Below are positions 16,862-24,955 of a DNA stretch of 60,381 bases, one piece after another. Position 1 is the first letter of the stretch; each line of letters starts with the position of its first letter. A program made the position numbers and the translations under genes. The notes under the pieces are model-generated. The model searched no databases and was not told the DNA's origin. It was given only the letters and a program-made list of their open reading frames with translations. This DNA comes from Gemmataceae bacterium (GTDB lineage Bacteria > Planctomycetota > Planctomycetia > Gemmatales > Gemmataceae): contig SIAQ01000017.1 of the NCBI GenBank assembly GCA_009697105.1, positions 1-60,381 of the forward strand, given 5' to 3'.

Positions 16862-17269
16862 ACGCTCCCTCGAATTAGGCTGCCGCGCCCGTTGATCTTA
16901 GCCGAAAGCCTTGGCGACGGAACCATCGTCCGTGGCTGACGCTTCCGGCCTGTAAGGTTAGCGAAACACTATCAATAGACAATTGGTGGCGCAACGCAAA
17001 ATTGTTTCATTTTTGCAAAAATATCGGTCAAACCGCTTGACTTACTATACACAATGGTACGTGGAAGCCGATCGGAAACAAGGGGCCAACCGAACCCCGC
17101 CGGTGGACAGTCGCCCAGCGAAGACGTAAACCGGATGCAACGCAGTGGAAGGTTTAGCCGCTCGCCTTTGGCGAGCGCGGGCGTCGTGTTTGTGGCATGA
17201 CGCCGAGCCCGCCATGTCCGCGCTCGCCAAAGGCGAGCGGCTAAACAAGATATTTTGAGGAGCGATCCC
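16862..17269. other. divergent intergenic region before topA
   Basis: These 408 bp separate two divergent genes and hold no supported ORF. A single repeat arm (TGACGCTTCCGGCCTGTAA, near 16938) of the family at 9737 lies at the left. An AT-rich stretch, 16960-17060, is the likely promoter area. The long palindrome at 17152-17246 sits directly before the topA ribosome-binding site. Confidence 0.6.
17152..17246. repeat. 29-bp perfect inverted repeat
   Basis: Arms 17152-17180 and 17218-17246 are exact complements, beginning GTTTAGCCGCTCGCC. Each arm itself contains GCTCGCC-TTT-GGCGAGC. The same family is at 23087-23176 and, degenerate, at 58036-58110. It ends 8 bp before the topA GAGGAG. Confidence 0.92.
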
Positions 17270-19912
17270 GTGGCCAAAGCGAAAAAGAAGCACCTTGTCA
17301 TCGTCGAATCGCCTGCCAAGGCGAAGACGATCAACAAATATCTCGGCCCGGACTACGAAGTTGTCGCCAGCCTGGGGCACGTCCGAGATCTGCCTAAATC
17401 GCGTCTCGGCATCGACATCGAAGGCGGCTGGATTCCCACCTACCGCGACCTCAAAGACCGCAAGGACGTCCTGACGGCTTTGAAAAAGAGCGCTGCCAGC
17501 TCCGACCTCGTCTATCTCGCGCCTGACCCAGACCGCGAGGGCGAGGCCATCGCCTGGCACTTGAAGGAAGCGCTGAGCCTCAAGGACGAACGTATCTTTC
17601 GCGTGACGTTCAACGAAATCACGAAAACCGCAGTCCAAAAAGCGTTCGCCAGCGCCCGCCAGATTGACATGGACCTCGTCTCGGCTCAAGAAGGCCGGCG
17701 GTTCCTCGATCGCATCGTCGGCTACAAGATCAGCCCTCTACTGAGTCAATCCCTCGCCGAACCGCTGACCGCAGGCCGTGTGCAGTCCGTGGCGGTGCGG
17801 TTGATTGTCGAGCGCGAACGCGAAATCACCGCTTTCAAGTCCGAGGAATATTGGAAGATCGGCGCCATGCTTCGCACAGCGGCAGCCGGCAGCAAGAATG
17901 TAACTCTCGACAAACCGAAAAAGAAACCGGCAGCAGCGAAGAAAAAGGTTGAAGAGGACGATTTCGACGACGACGACGAAAATCAGGAAAAAACCAAACA
18001 AGACGAACAGCTGCCGGAGGGTGCGTTCTTCTCCGAGTTGTCGGACTGGGACGGCAAGAAATTCAAAGCCGGCAGCAAGGACGAAGTCGATCCGATCGTC
18101 AAAGCGTTGGAAAGCGCTGCCTATACCGTCACGAAGGTCGAGCAGAAGGACCGCACGGAGAAGGCCCCCGCGCCGTTCACGACCAGCACGCTGCAACAGC
18201 AGGCATCGCTACGATTGCGCTTCACCGCCAGCCGAACGATGACGATCGCCCAAAAGCTCTACCAAGGAGTCGCCCTCGGCAGCGAAGGCTCGGTCGCCCT
18301 CATCACTTACATGCGTACCGATAGCACACGCATCTCCGATGAAGCGCTCAAAGCGTGCCGTGACCACATCAAGAACGAATTTGGCGAAAAATACCTGCCC
18401 GAGAAGCCTAACTTCTTCGCCAGTTCCAAGGACGCTCAAGGCGCCCACGAAGCGATTCGGCCCACCGACGTTTCCTACACGCCAGAGCGCGTCGCGCCAC
18501 ACCTGCCTGCCGAACAGCTAAAGCTCTACACGCTGATCTATACGCGATTCGTCGCCTGCCAAATGAACCCGGCAATTTTTGCCGTCACCAATATTGAAGT
18601 GACGGCTGCGAAAGGTACGCTGAAATCGCAAGGCAAGATCCTGAAGTTCGATGGCTACCGCAAAATCTACGTGCAGTCGAGCAAACAGGAAGACGTGCTC
18701 CTGCCCTCGATGAAAGAGTTGGACCCGCTCAATCTGTTCAAGCTCAAGCCGACGCAGCACTTCACCGAACCGCCGGCCCGCTACAACGAAGCGTCGCTGG
18801 TCAAGACGCTGGAGAAAGAAGGCATCGGCCGACCGAGCACCTATGCGTCGATCATCAGCAAGATCCAGGATCGCGGCTATGTCGACCTGCGTGAACGCCG
18901 TTTCTTCGCCACCGAAACGGGCATGAAGGTAACCGATATACTCGTGCAGCACTTCCCCAAGGTGATGGATCTGAACTTCACCCGCAGCATGGAGGAAGAA
19001 CTCGATCAGATCGAGACGAAGAAATTTGAACGCAACCACGTCCTAAACGATTTCTGGATGCCGTTCTCCGAGGAACTCAAAAAGGCCGAATCGGAGATGC
19101 TCAAGAACGCCGAGAAATGCCCGCTTTGTGGCAAGGCGCTGGAGGAGCGTTTCAGCAAGTTCGGCAAATTCTTCGGCTGTTCAGGTTACAAAGACGAACC
19201 GAAGTGTACGTATATCAAGAAGAAAACGGTCGAAGGCCAGGCCCCTGGTGAGACACCGGTGCCGACCGGCATCAACTGTCCGAACTGCAACAAGGAGATG
19301 ATTAAACGCATGGGCAAAACGGGGCCGTTCCTCGGCTGTTCCGGCTATCCCGAATGCAAAACGACGATGAACTTCGACGCCGAGGGCAAGGCCGTCGTCA
19401 CCAACAAAGCGACGGAATACTCCTGCGAGAAATGCCAAAGCCCGATGGTGCAGCGCCAAGGCCCGCGCGGCCCATTCCTCGGCTGTAGCGCCTACCCGAA
19501 GTGCAAGTCGCTCGTCGAAATCGATACTGAAGGCAAGCCGATCAAGCAGATCGAGACAGGCGTCAACTGCGAGAAATGCAGCAGCCCGATGCACGTCAAG
19601 CGCGGCCCTCGCGGTCCGTTCCTCGGTTGCAGCGGTTACCCCAATTGCCGAAGCACGAAGCCGATGAACGATGAGTTGAAAGAGAAACTGAAGGATGTCT
19701 TGGCGAACGCACCGCAGAAAAAGAAGGCCGAAACCATCGACGCACCCGCGGACATCAAATGCCCCGATTGCGAAGGCCCGATGAAACTCCGCCCAGGCCG
19801 ATGGGGCAAGTATTTCTTCGGCTGTAACAATTATCCCAAGTGCAAAGGCACACGCCAGGCTCCGCCGGAACTGATCGAACTGCTGCAAAACAAGGCGGTA
19901 GCGCAGGCGTAA
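17270..19912 (+). CDS. topA: DNA topoisomerase I
   Basis: An 880-aa type IA topoisomerase that relaxes negative supercoils. The TOPRIM domain has VIVESPAKAKTI near residue 10 and DPDREGEAIAWHL near 91. The active-site Tyr is in ITYMRTDSTRI. Five C4 zinc ribbons close the protein, each with a CxxC pair followed by FxGCxxYPxC, the first starting CPLCGKALEE. A low-complexity insert of Lys and Asp/Glu runs (KPKKKPAAAKKK then DDFDDDDE) lies near residues 210-245. GTG at 17270 is chosen because GAGGAG precedes it; an in-frame TTG five codons earlier would overlap that site. Confidence 0.96.
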   Translation: MAKAKKKHLVIVESPAKAKTINKYLGPDYEVVASLGHVRDLPKSRLGIDIEGGWIPTYRDLKDRKDVLTALKKSAASSDLVYLAPDPDREGEAIAWHLKEALSLKDERIFRVTFNEITKTAVQKAFASARQIDMDLVSAQEGRRFLDRIVGYKISPLLSQSLAEPLTAGRVQSVAVRLIVEREREITAFKSEEYWKIGAMLRTAAAGSKNVTLDKPKKKPAAAKKKVEEDDFDDDDENQEKTKQDEQLPEGAFFSELSDWDGKKFKAGSKDEVDPIVKALESAAYTVTKVEQKDRTEKAPAPFTTSTLQQQASLRLRFTASRTMTIAQKLYQGVALGSEGSVALITYMRTDSTRISDEALKACRDHIKNEFGEKYLPEKPNFFASSKDAQGAHEAIRPTDVSYTPERVAPHLPAEQLKLYTLIYTRFVACQMNPAIFAVTNIEVTAAKGTLKSQGKILKFDGYRKIYVQSSKQEDVLLPSMKELDPLNLFKLKPTQHFTEPPARYNEASLVKTLEKEGIGRPSTYASIISKIQDRGYVDLRERRFFATETGMKVTDILVQHFPKVMDLNFTRSMEEELDQIETKKFERNHVLNDFWMPFSEELKKAESEMLKNAEKCPLCGKALEERFSKFGKFFGCSGYKDEPKCTYIKKKTVEGQAPGETPVPTGINCPNCNKEMIKRMGKTGPFLGCSGYPECKTTMNFDAEGKAVVTNKATEYSCEKCQSPMVQRQGPRGPFLGCSAYPKCKSLVEIDTEGKPIKQIETGVNCEKCSSPMHVKRGPRGPFLGCSGYPNCRSTKPMNDELKEKLKDVLANAPQKKKAETIDAPADIKCPDCEGPMKLRPGRWGKYFFGCNNYPKCKGTRQAPPELIELLQNKAVAQA

Positions 19913-19920
19913 TGGTTCCT

Positions 19921-19991
19921 GTATTCCGCTTGCGGCTTAGCGCTCAGGTGACGCATGGCGCAATCTGAGCGCTAAGCCGCAAGCGGAATAC
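19921..19991. repeat. 26-bp perfect inverted repeat
   Basis: Arms 19921-19946 and 19966-19991 are exact complements, starting GTATTCCGCTTGCGGC. It lies between topA and the phosphoesterase gene. No T-run follows. Confidence 0.92.
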
Positions 19992-20022
19992 AACCAAGCT
20001 GCTATCGAAACGGAGTTCCCCG

Positions 20023-20865
20023 ATGCCGCTGCTCACACGCCGCAATTTCCTGCTGACCGCCGCTGGCTCAATCGCCGCCATCGGCGGGGCCTATTCCTAC
20101 GGTCGATGGATCGAGCCCACCTGGCTTGATGTCGTGCATCTGGATATGCCGCTGCGTCGCCTGCCGGATGGGTTCGCGGGCTTCCGCATCGTGCAAATCA
20201 GCGACCTACATTTCGGCGCGAAGCTGTCGCCGGATTATCTCGAATCAGTCATCGACGAGATCATTGGCCTCAACGCCGATACCATCGTCATTACTGGCGA
20301 TATCGTGTCGAGCCTGGCCGACGGCGAAGCAGATTGGATCACGCAATCGCTGTCACGCTTACGATCTCCGCATGGCGTTCACGCCGTCCTCGGCAATCAC
20401 GACTGGTGGGAAAACGCCCTGCTCGTCACGCGCAGCCTGACACGAGCAAACGTCAACGTGTTGAGCAACGCGAACATTCCGTTGCAGCGCGACGGCGGCA
20501 CGCTCTACCTCGCCGGCGTCGATGATGTATGGTGTGGCAAACACGATTTGACCGCCGCCCTGCGCGGCATCCCGAGAAACGCGGGCGTCGTGACGCTGGT
20601 GCACGAACCCGATTACGCCGACACCGTGGCACATGACGAGCGCGTCATCCTCCAACTCTCGGGCCATTCGCACGGCGGCCAGGTGCGCGTGCCCTTCACA
20701 TGCGGCATCTACTTCCCGCCCTGGGGCCGCAAGTACCCGATGGGCCTCAACACGATCGACGGCCTGACGCTCTACACCAACCGCGGCATCGGCGTCGTCA
20801 ACCGCCCCGTGCGTTTCGCATGCAGGCCGGAAGTGACGGTCTTTACGCTGCGGCCGATGGGGTAG
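20023..20865 (+). CDS. Tat-exported metallophosphoesterase (YkuE-like)
   Basis: A 280-aa calcineurin-like phosphoesterase. The N-terminus RRNFLLTAAGSIAAIGG is a twin-arginine signal. Metal-binding motifs follow in order: ISDLHFG near 64, TGDIVS near 91, LGNHDWW near 124, and SGHSHGGQVR near 213. YkuE-type enzymes act outside the cytoplasmic membrane on phosphoesters and have been linked to lipid or nucleotide-sugar turnover; the substrate here is unknown. CGGAG lies 7 nt before the ATG. Palindrome repeats lie on both sides of the gene. Confidence 0.87.
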   Translation: MPLLTRRNFLLTAAGSIAAIGGAYSYGRWIEPTWLDVVHLDMPLRRLPDGFAGFRIVQISDLHFGAKLSPDYLESVIDEIIGLNADTIVITGDIVSSLADGEADWITQSLSRLRSPHGVHAVLGNHDWWENALLVTRSLTRANVNVLSNANIPLQRDGGTLYLAGVDDVWCGKHDLTAALRGIPRNAGVVTLVHEPDYADTVAHDERVILQLSGHSHGGQVRVPFTCGIYFPPWGRKYPMGLNTIDGLTLYTNRGIGVVNRPVRFACRPEVTVFTLRPMG

Positions 20866-20867
20866 GT

Positions 20868-20892
20868 GTATTCCGCTTGCGGCTTAGCGCTC
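20868..20892. repeat. single unpaired repeat arm
   Basis: This 25-bp stretch matches the left arm of the repeat at 19921 but no complementary arm follows. It may be a solo end left by loss of the other arm. Confidence 0.8.
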
Positions 20893-20920
20893 TCGCGGAA
20901 TTGTCTGACCGCTCCTGCAC

Positions 20921-21568
20921 TTACTTTCCGTTTGCCGCTGGAATTCGCACCTGCGGATTCCATTGGATTGTTTCAATTACCGCTTCTGTAATATCAACGC
21001 TTCCATGAATGTAGAACGGATGCATCGAACCAAGATCCAATGCCCCCAGGCCATGCACCAGGCGACTACTCAATTCATGCTTCGTTTTTCGAAAACCGAG
21101 CACCAACTGGAATCCGTACGCCTTGGCCACGGCATCTATTCCCATTTCGATGTTCTTTCCGATCAATACATTGCTTTCCTCATTCTTCGCTGTAACCATC
21201 TTCACAATTTCACGCTCCATTTGATCCAGATTGGTTTGGTGTTTCTGAATCAGATGCAGGCACCCGCTATGAACCCATGAGGGCAGATTGTTATATCTCG
21301 TGGCATTCTTAAGCCACGCAAGCTCATCGTGGATCTTGGCTGCTTTGTCTTTGAACGGCTGTAACGAAGCGCCAAGTTCCTTCCTCAATTGGATTCCTAG
21401 CGAGCATTTTTCAACCACTCGCGGAGTGTCGATTATCGCAACCTTGGTCCCTGGGCCAGTCGTTGCCGCTTCCTTATTGGCCGCGCGCGGACTCGGAAGA
21501 TAGCTGGGATCGAATCGCCAAAAGCCCATGGCCAAAATCGCCGCCAGCATGCATAACGTCGTCTTCAT
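20921..21568 (-). CDS. OmpH/Skp-like exported protein
   Basis: A 215-aa protein with an N-terminal signal segment (MKTTLCMLAAILAMGF). KVAIIDTPRVVEKC near residue 45 resembles the OmpH/Skp opening strand. A helical middle (FKDKAAKIHDELAWLK and NLDQMEREIVKMV) could be the coiled-coil arms, and a C-terminal strand region ends in SVDITEAVIETI. Skp-like chaperones carry outer-membrane proteins through the periplasm; in planctomycetes the role is unclear. The ATG at 21568 starts a clean signal peptide, so the longer frame is not used. Convergent with the phosphoesterase gene. Confidence 0.65.
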   Translation of the reverse strand: MKTTLCMLAAILAMGFWRFDPSYLPSPRAANKEAATTGPGTKVAIIDTPRVVEKCSLGIQLRKELGASLQPFKDKAAKIHDELAWLKNATRYNNLPSWVHSGCLHLIQKHQTNLDQMEREIVKMVTAKNEESNVLIGKNIEMGIDAVAKAYGFQLVLGFRKTKHELSSRLVHGLGALDLGSMHPFYIHGSVDITEAVIETIQWNPQVRIPAANGK

Positions 21569-21771
21569 CGGGCACGTTCCTGAATCGAACATCAAAACCA
21601 CGCCATTCCAGCCGGCGCGGACGATAACGTCACACGAACGACCCGTCAAGCCCACTGCCTGCCTCTTGGCGGCTCTGCGCCTTTGCGTGAGATTCTCCTA
21701 ATATGACGATACCGTTTCATGGCTGAAAGCTGACGGCTGATAGCTGATAGTTTTTCCCCGAGGACCCACCC

Positions 21772-22146
21772 ATGACCAAGCACCCCCCGCGCTTCCTCGA
21801 CATCGTCAACGACGCTCGCAAGCGCGTCAAGGAAGTCACCATCGACGATGTCAAAGCAATGATGAACAACAGCGAAAAGTTCCTGCTGATAGACGTGCGC
21901 GAGGAAAGCGAGTATGCCAAGGACCACCTGCCCGGCGCGATCCACCTCGGCAAGGGCGTCATCGAGCGTGACATCGAAGCGCGTGTGCCCGATACCGCCA
22001 CCAAGCTCGTGCTCTACTGCGGCGGCGGGTTTCGCTCGGCCCTCGCAGCGGACAATCTGCAGAAAATGGGCTACACCAACGTCATCTCCATGGACGGCGG
22101 CGTACGCGATTGGCGCGCGAAGAACTACCCGATGACGACGGAATGA
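21772..22146 (+). CDS. rhodanese-like sulfurtransferase
   Basis: A 124-aa single-domain rhodanese. FLLIDVREESEYAKDHLPGAIHL is the CH2A signature region, and LYCGGGFRSALAA carries the catalytic Cys and the loop that fixes the active site. The first 25 residues are an extra helix. Such proteins move sulfane sulfur or regulate thiols in the cytoplasm; the partner is unknown. GAGGA lies 9 nt before the ATG. A palindrome follows before the next co-directional gene. Confidence 0.9.
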   Translation: MTKHPPRFLDIVNDARKRVKEVTIDDVKAMMNNSEKFLLIDVREESEYAKDHLPGAIHLGKGVIERDIEARVPDTATKLVLYCGGGFRSALAADNLQKMGYTNVISMDGGVRDWRAKNYPMTTE

Positions 22147-22163
22147 CTATTCAATCCGAAACC

Positions 22164-22219
22164 GCCGCTTGCGGCTTAGCGCTCGCAAGATCCGACGCGA
22201 GCGCTAAGCCGCAAGCGGC
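22164..22219. repeat. 23-bp perfect inverted repeat
   Basis: Arms 22164-22186 and 22197-22219, starting GCCGCTTGCGGCTTAGC. It lies between co-directional genes, about 23 bp before the next ATG. Confidence 0.92.
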
Positions 22220-22242
22220 AAATGCGATAAAGGAACCTCACC

Positions 22243-23085
22243 ATGTTCACCCTCAGCGCCTTTGCCGACGAGATTTCGCCCGATCCGCAGCAGCAGATCG
22301 ATGTGCTCAAATCGTGCGGCGTTCGCCACATCGAATTCCGCTCGATTCTCGGCATCAACGTGCTCGCGTTGTCCGACGCGCAGATCGCCAACTTCAAGTC
22401 ATTGCTCGACATGAACGGCTTCAAACTCAGCGCCATCGGGTCGCCGATCGGGAAGATCAAAATCGACGATCCGTTCGAGCCACACCTCGAAAAATTCAAG
22501 CGAGCGATCCATCTGTGCAGCGTGTTCGGCACGAAGAACATTCGCGTATTCAGCTACTACCCGCCCGACAACTTCGACGGTAATTGGTCGCCCTATCGAA
22601 ACGAAGTCATGGCACGCATGACACAGAAATGTGAACTCGCGAAAAAAGCCGGCGTGCGCCTCGTTCACGAAAACGAGCACCGCATCTTCGGCGATTCACC
22701 CGAACGCGTCACCGACCTGATGAGCACGCTGCGGAAATCATTCGGGGCGGATGTCATCGGTGCAGTTCACGATCCCGCCAACTTCGTCTTCTGCGACTAT
22801 GATCCCTGGCAAGGCTGGCAAGCATCGAAGCCGTGGCTTGTTCACTTTCACATCAAAGACTGGAAGACCGGCGCACCGCACGGCTCGATCCCCGGTGAAG
22901 GCCAAGGCCGCATGGCGGATGTCATTGCCGATGCCGTGACGATGGGCTACACCGGCTTCGCAACGATGGAACCGCACCTCCTTGGCGGCGGCCCCACCGG
23001 CGGCGTGACAGGGCCGGACCTATTCCCCAAAGCCGTGGCCGCCTTCAAGGCGATTGTGGAGAAGGCGGGCGGGCAGTATCAGTAA
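22243..23085 (+). CDS. sugar phosphate isomerase/epimerase (xylose isomerase-like TIM barrel)
   Basis: A 280-aa AP-endonuclease-2/xylose isomerase-like barrel. FTLSAFADEISPD opens the barrel. HENEHRIFGDSPE near 145 and HDPANF near 180 supply metal ligands, and HFHIKDWK near 205 and PGEGQGRM near 222 are typical of planctomycete sugar isomerases of this group. These enzymes epimerise or isomerise sugars or inositols with a divalent metal; the substrate is not predictable. It is followed, across a palindrome, by the CehA-type gene on the same strand, perhaps in one transcript. Confidence 0.85.
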   Translation: MFTLSAFADEISPDPQQQIDVLKSCGVRHIEFRSILGINVLALSDAQIANFKSLLDMNGFKLSAIGSPIGKIKIDDPFEPHLEKFKRAIHLCSVFGTKNIRVFSYYPPDNFDGNWSPYRNEVMARMTQKCELAKKAGVRLVHENEHRIFGDSPERVTDLMSTLRKSFGADVIGAVHDPANFVFCDYDPWQGWQASKPWLVHFHIKDWKTGAPHGSIPGEGQGRMADVIADAVTMGYTGFATMEPHLLGGGPTGGVTGPDLFPKAVAAFKAIVEKAGGQYQ

Positions 23086-23086
23086 G

Positions 23087-23176
23087 GTTTAGTCGCTCGC
23101 CTCTGGCGAGCGCGGACGCGACTCGCTGTCGGAATCAACGTCACGACCGCGCTCGCCAGAGCGCGAGCGGCTGAAC
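23087..23176. repeat. imperfect 29/30-bp inverted repeat
   Basis: Arms 23087-23115 and 23147-23176 of the GTTTAG(C/T)CGCTCGCC family. The right arm carries one extra base, so pairing is imperfect. Confidence 0.88.
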
Positions 23177-23188
23177 GGGAATCGGACC

Positions 23189-24706
23189 ATGCAACAAGTC
23201 CACCTCCGCATCAATGACGCCGCCAATGGTAAGCCCACGCCGGTGCGCTTGCGCATCACCGATGCGGACGGACGCTACTACGCACCGCATGGCCGACTGA
23301 CCGAGTTCGCGACCGGGCCAAACCAGGACGTCGGCGGCAACGTGCTCATCGGTCTGAAACCCTGGGCTTATATTGACGGCGCCTGCGAGATTCTCCTGCC
23401 GCCTGGCGAACTGCATATCGAAATCGCCAAAGGGCCTGAGCACAAGCCGATTAACGAGACGGTCGCGCTGCTGGCCGGAAAAATGTCGATGCGTTTTACG
23501 ATTGAACGCTGGAGCGACCTGCGTGCTCAAGGCTGGCATTCCAGCGATACGCGTACGCATTTCCTCAGCACCGAGGCCGCGGCCCTCGAGGCCGCCGCCG
23601 AGGATGTCGCCCTCGTGCATCTGCTGGCGAAGGAAATCACTTTGCGTGATGCATTCGGTAAAGCTGTGCATGCGATCCCGAACATCGTGGCGTTTACCGG
23701 TCAAAATCTGTGCCATGCGAATGATCGCCATGCCGTCGCCGTCGGCACTCTCAACGAGCATCCGGTTCTTGGCAGCCTCGCACTGCTGCATTGCCATCGC
23801 GTGGTCTTTCCGCTTAATTTCGGCGGGCCGCTGGGCCGTGAAGATTGGACGTTGTTCGATTGGTGCGGACAGTGCCATCGCAAAAAAGGCCTGGTCGTTT
23901 GGACCAATCCGCTACATCAGACGGAAGCGTTGACTTACGGCGAACCACTTGCTGATTTGATCCTCGGCGAAATCGACGCCTTTGAAGTCACGTTCTTCGA
24001 AAACTCGCCATTCGACGCCATGGCCGACTACTACCAACTCGCGAGCGCGGGTCTCATCGTGCCCCTGGTCGGCGCGAGCGGGAAGGCTTCCAATGGGATC
24101 GCCCTCGGTGTGATGCGGACCTACGCCCACCTCGAAGACAGCGTGCCATTCTCCTTCGCGGCGTGGATCGAGGCGGTGCGTGCCGGGCGCACGTACGTCA
24201 GCAACGGACCGCTGCTCGACTTCACCATCAATGGCCAGCGGCGTGGATCGCACATCGAATTGCAGACGAATGATGGGCCGCTGATTGTGCATGCCGAGGC
24301 GAAGAGCAATGTGCCGTTCGATCGGTTGGAACTCATGTGGAACGGCGACGTGATTGCCCAAAGATACGCCCACTCGGAATGGCCTCATGGCGCAACCTTG
24401 GAGTGCGAGCTTTCCGTAGCGCGAAGCGGTTGGCTGGCGGTACGCTGTGTCGGCGAGACGCTGCTGCCGAGCCGGCCCGCGCCGCAACGTGTGTTCGCGC
24501 ACACATCCGCCATCGCAGTGCGGCGGGAAGGCTCATGTGATTGGGTGGATGCGCACACCGTGCAAACGCTGCTTGCTGATTTGGAGGCGTTGCTCATCTG
24601 GGCCAAGGAAAAAGCTCGCTGCGACACGGCTGCCGAGCGGGAACGCCTCTGCCACGTGTTTGACGATGCCCGCATAGCCCTCGCAAAGAAAATAAGCCAA
24701 GCATGA
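23189..24706 (+). CDS. CehA/McbA-family metallohydrolase (PHP-like)
   Basis: A 505-aa protein. Residues 1-105 form a beta-rich N-terminal domain. From GWHSSDTRTHFLST (about 114-127) the sequence follows the CehA/McbA hydrolases, a PHP-like branch with His/Asp metal ligands; HCHRVVFPLNFGG and WTNPLHQTEAL are further conserved points. Named members hydrolyse carbaryl-type esters, but planctomycetes carry many copies with unknown substrates. It ends shortly before the cimA promoter. Confidence is good for the family and low for the reaction. Confidence 0.75.
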   Translation: MQQVHLRINDAANGKPTPVRLRITDADGRYYAPHGRLTEFATGPNQDVGGNVLIGLKPWAYIDGACEILLPPGELHIEIAKGPEHKPINETVALLAGKMSMRFTIERWSDLRAQGWHSSDTRTHFLSTEAAALEAAAEDVALVHLLAKEITLRDAFGKAVHAIPNIVAFTGQNLCHANDRHAVAVGTLNEHPVLGSLALLHCHRVVFPLNFGGPLGREDWTLFDWCGQCHRKKGLVVWTNPLHQTEALTYGEPLADLILGEIDAFEVTFFENSPFDAMADYYQLASAGLIVPLVGASGKASNGIALGVMRTYAHLEDSVPFSFAAWIEAVRAGRTYVSNGPLLDFTINGQRRGSHIELQTNDGPLIVHAEAKSNVPFDRLELMWNGDVIAQRYAHSEWPHGATLECELSVARSGWLAVRCVGETLLPSRPAPQRVFAHTSAIAVRREGSCDWVDAHTVQTLLADLEALLIWAKEKARCDTAAERERLCHVFDDARIALAKKISQA

Positions 24707-24711
24707 GCCGT

Positions 24712-24740
24712 TTGACTTCCAGCGGTTCGCCGGGTATTAT
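24712..24740 (+). promoter_or_regulatory. sigma-70-type promoter for the cimA leader
   Basis: TTGACT (24712-24717), a 17-bp spacer and TATTAT (24735-24740). The expected start site, 7 nt after the -10 box, is the A of the leader ATG at 24747, so the message would be leaderless. Confidence 0.7.
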
Positions 24741-24746
24741 AAAAAC

Positions 24747-24839
24747 ATGAGCAATTCAGTCCAACTTCCGATCTACATTAACATCGCGCAGGGAGTGCGT
24801 GTCGTCGTTGAGATCGTCGAAGATTTGATCCAGGGCTGA
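24747..24839 (+). CDS. putative leader peptide of cimA (30 aa)
   Basis: A 30-codon frame starting at the predicted transcription start, without room for a ribosome-binding site. It holds six Val, five Ile and two Leu, clustered in PIYINIAQGVRVVVEIVEDL, so supply of charged Ile and Val tRNAs would govern ribosome movement. The stop codon lies inside TCCAGGGCT (24829-24837), a segment that can pair with the left arm of the terminator downstream. Citramalate synthase leads to isoleucine, which matches the leader composition. No independent function is proposed. Confidence 0.65.
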   Translation: MSNSVQLPIYINIAQGVRVVVEIVEDLIQG

Positions 24840-24866
24840 AGCACCTGCACGTGCTAGATATTCCCA

Positions 24867-24897
24867 AGCTCTGGAGATTCTCTCCAGGGCTTTTTTT
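24867..24897 (+). terminator. attenuator terminator before cimA
   Basis: AGCTCTGGAGA (24867-24877) pairs with TCTCCAGGGCT (24881-24891) over 11 bp with one G-T pair and a 3-nt loop, followed by seven T. The left arm can instead pair over 9 bp with TCCAGGGCT at 24829-24837, forming an antiterminator. Confidence 0.8.
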
Positions 24898-24912
24898 GTT
24901 GGTCGTTTGTAT

Positions 24913-24942
24913 CCCAGGGGTTTCGAATACCTTACCCTTGGG
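24913..24942. repeat. CCCAGGGGT inverted repeat in the cimA leader
   Basis: CCCAGGGGT at 24913 and ACCCTTGGG at 24934 with a 12-nt spacer, followed by CTTG. The same element with the same flanks (ATC before, CTTG after) lies inside valS at 27450-27481. Confidence 0.75.
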
Positions 24943-24955
24943 CTTGGGTAAAAAA

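Noticed and set aside
17920-18010. Lys/Asp-rich stretch in topA as a frameshift or misassembly
   Set aside because: The frame is continuous and both flanks align to the family; it is a low-complexity insert.
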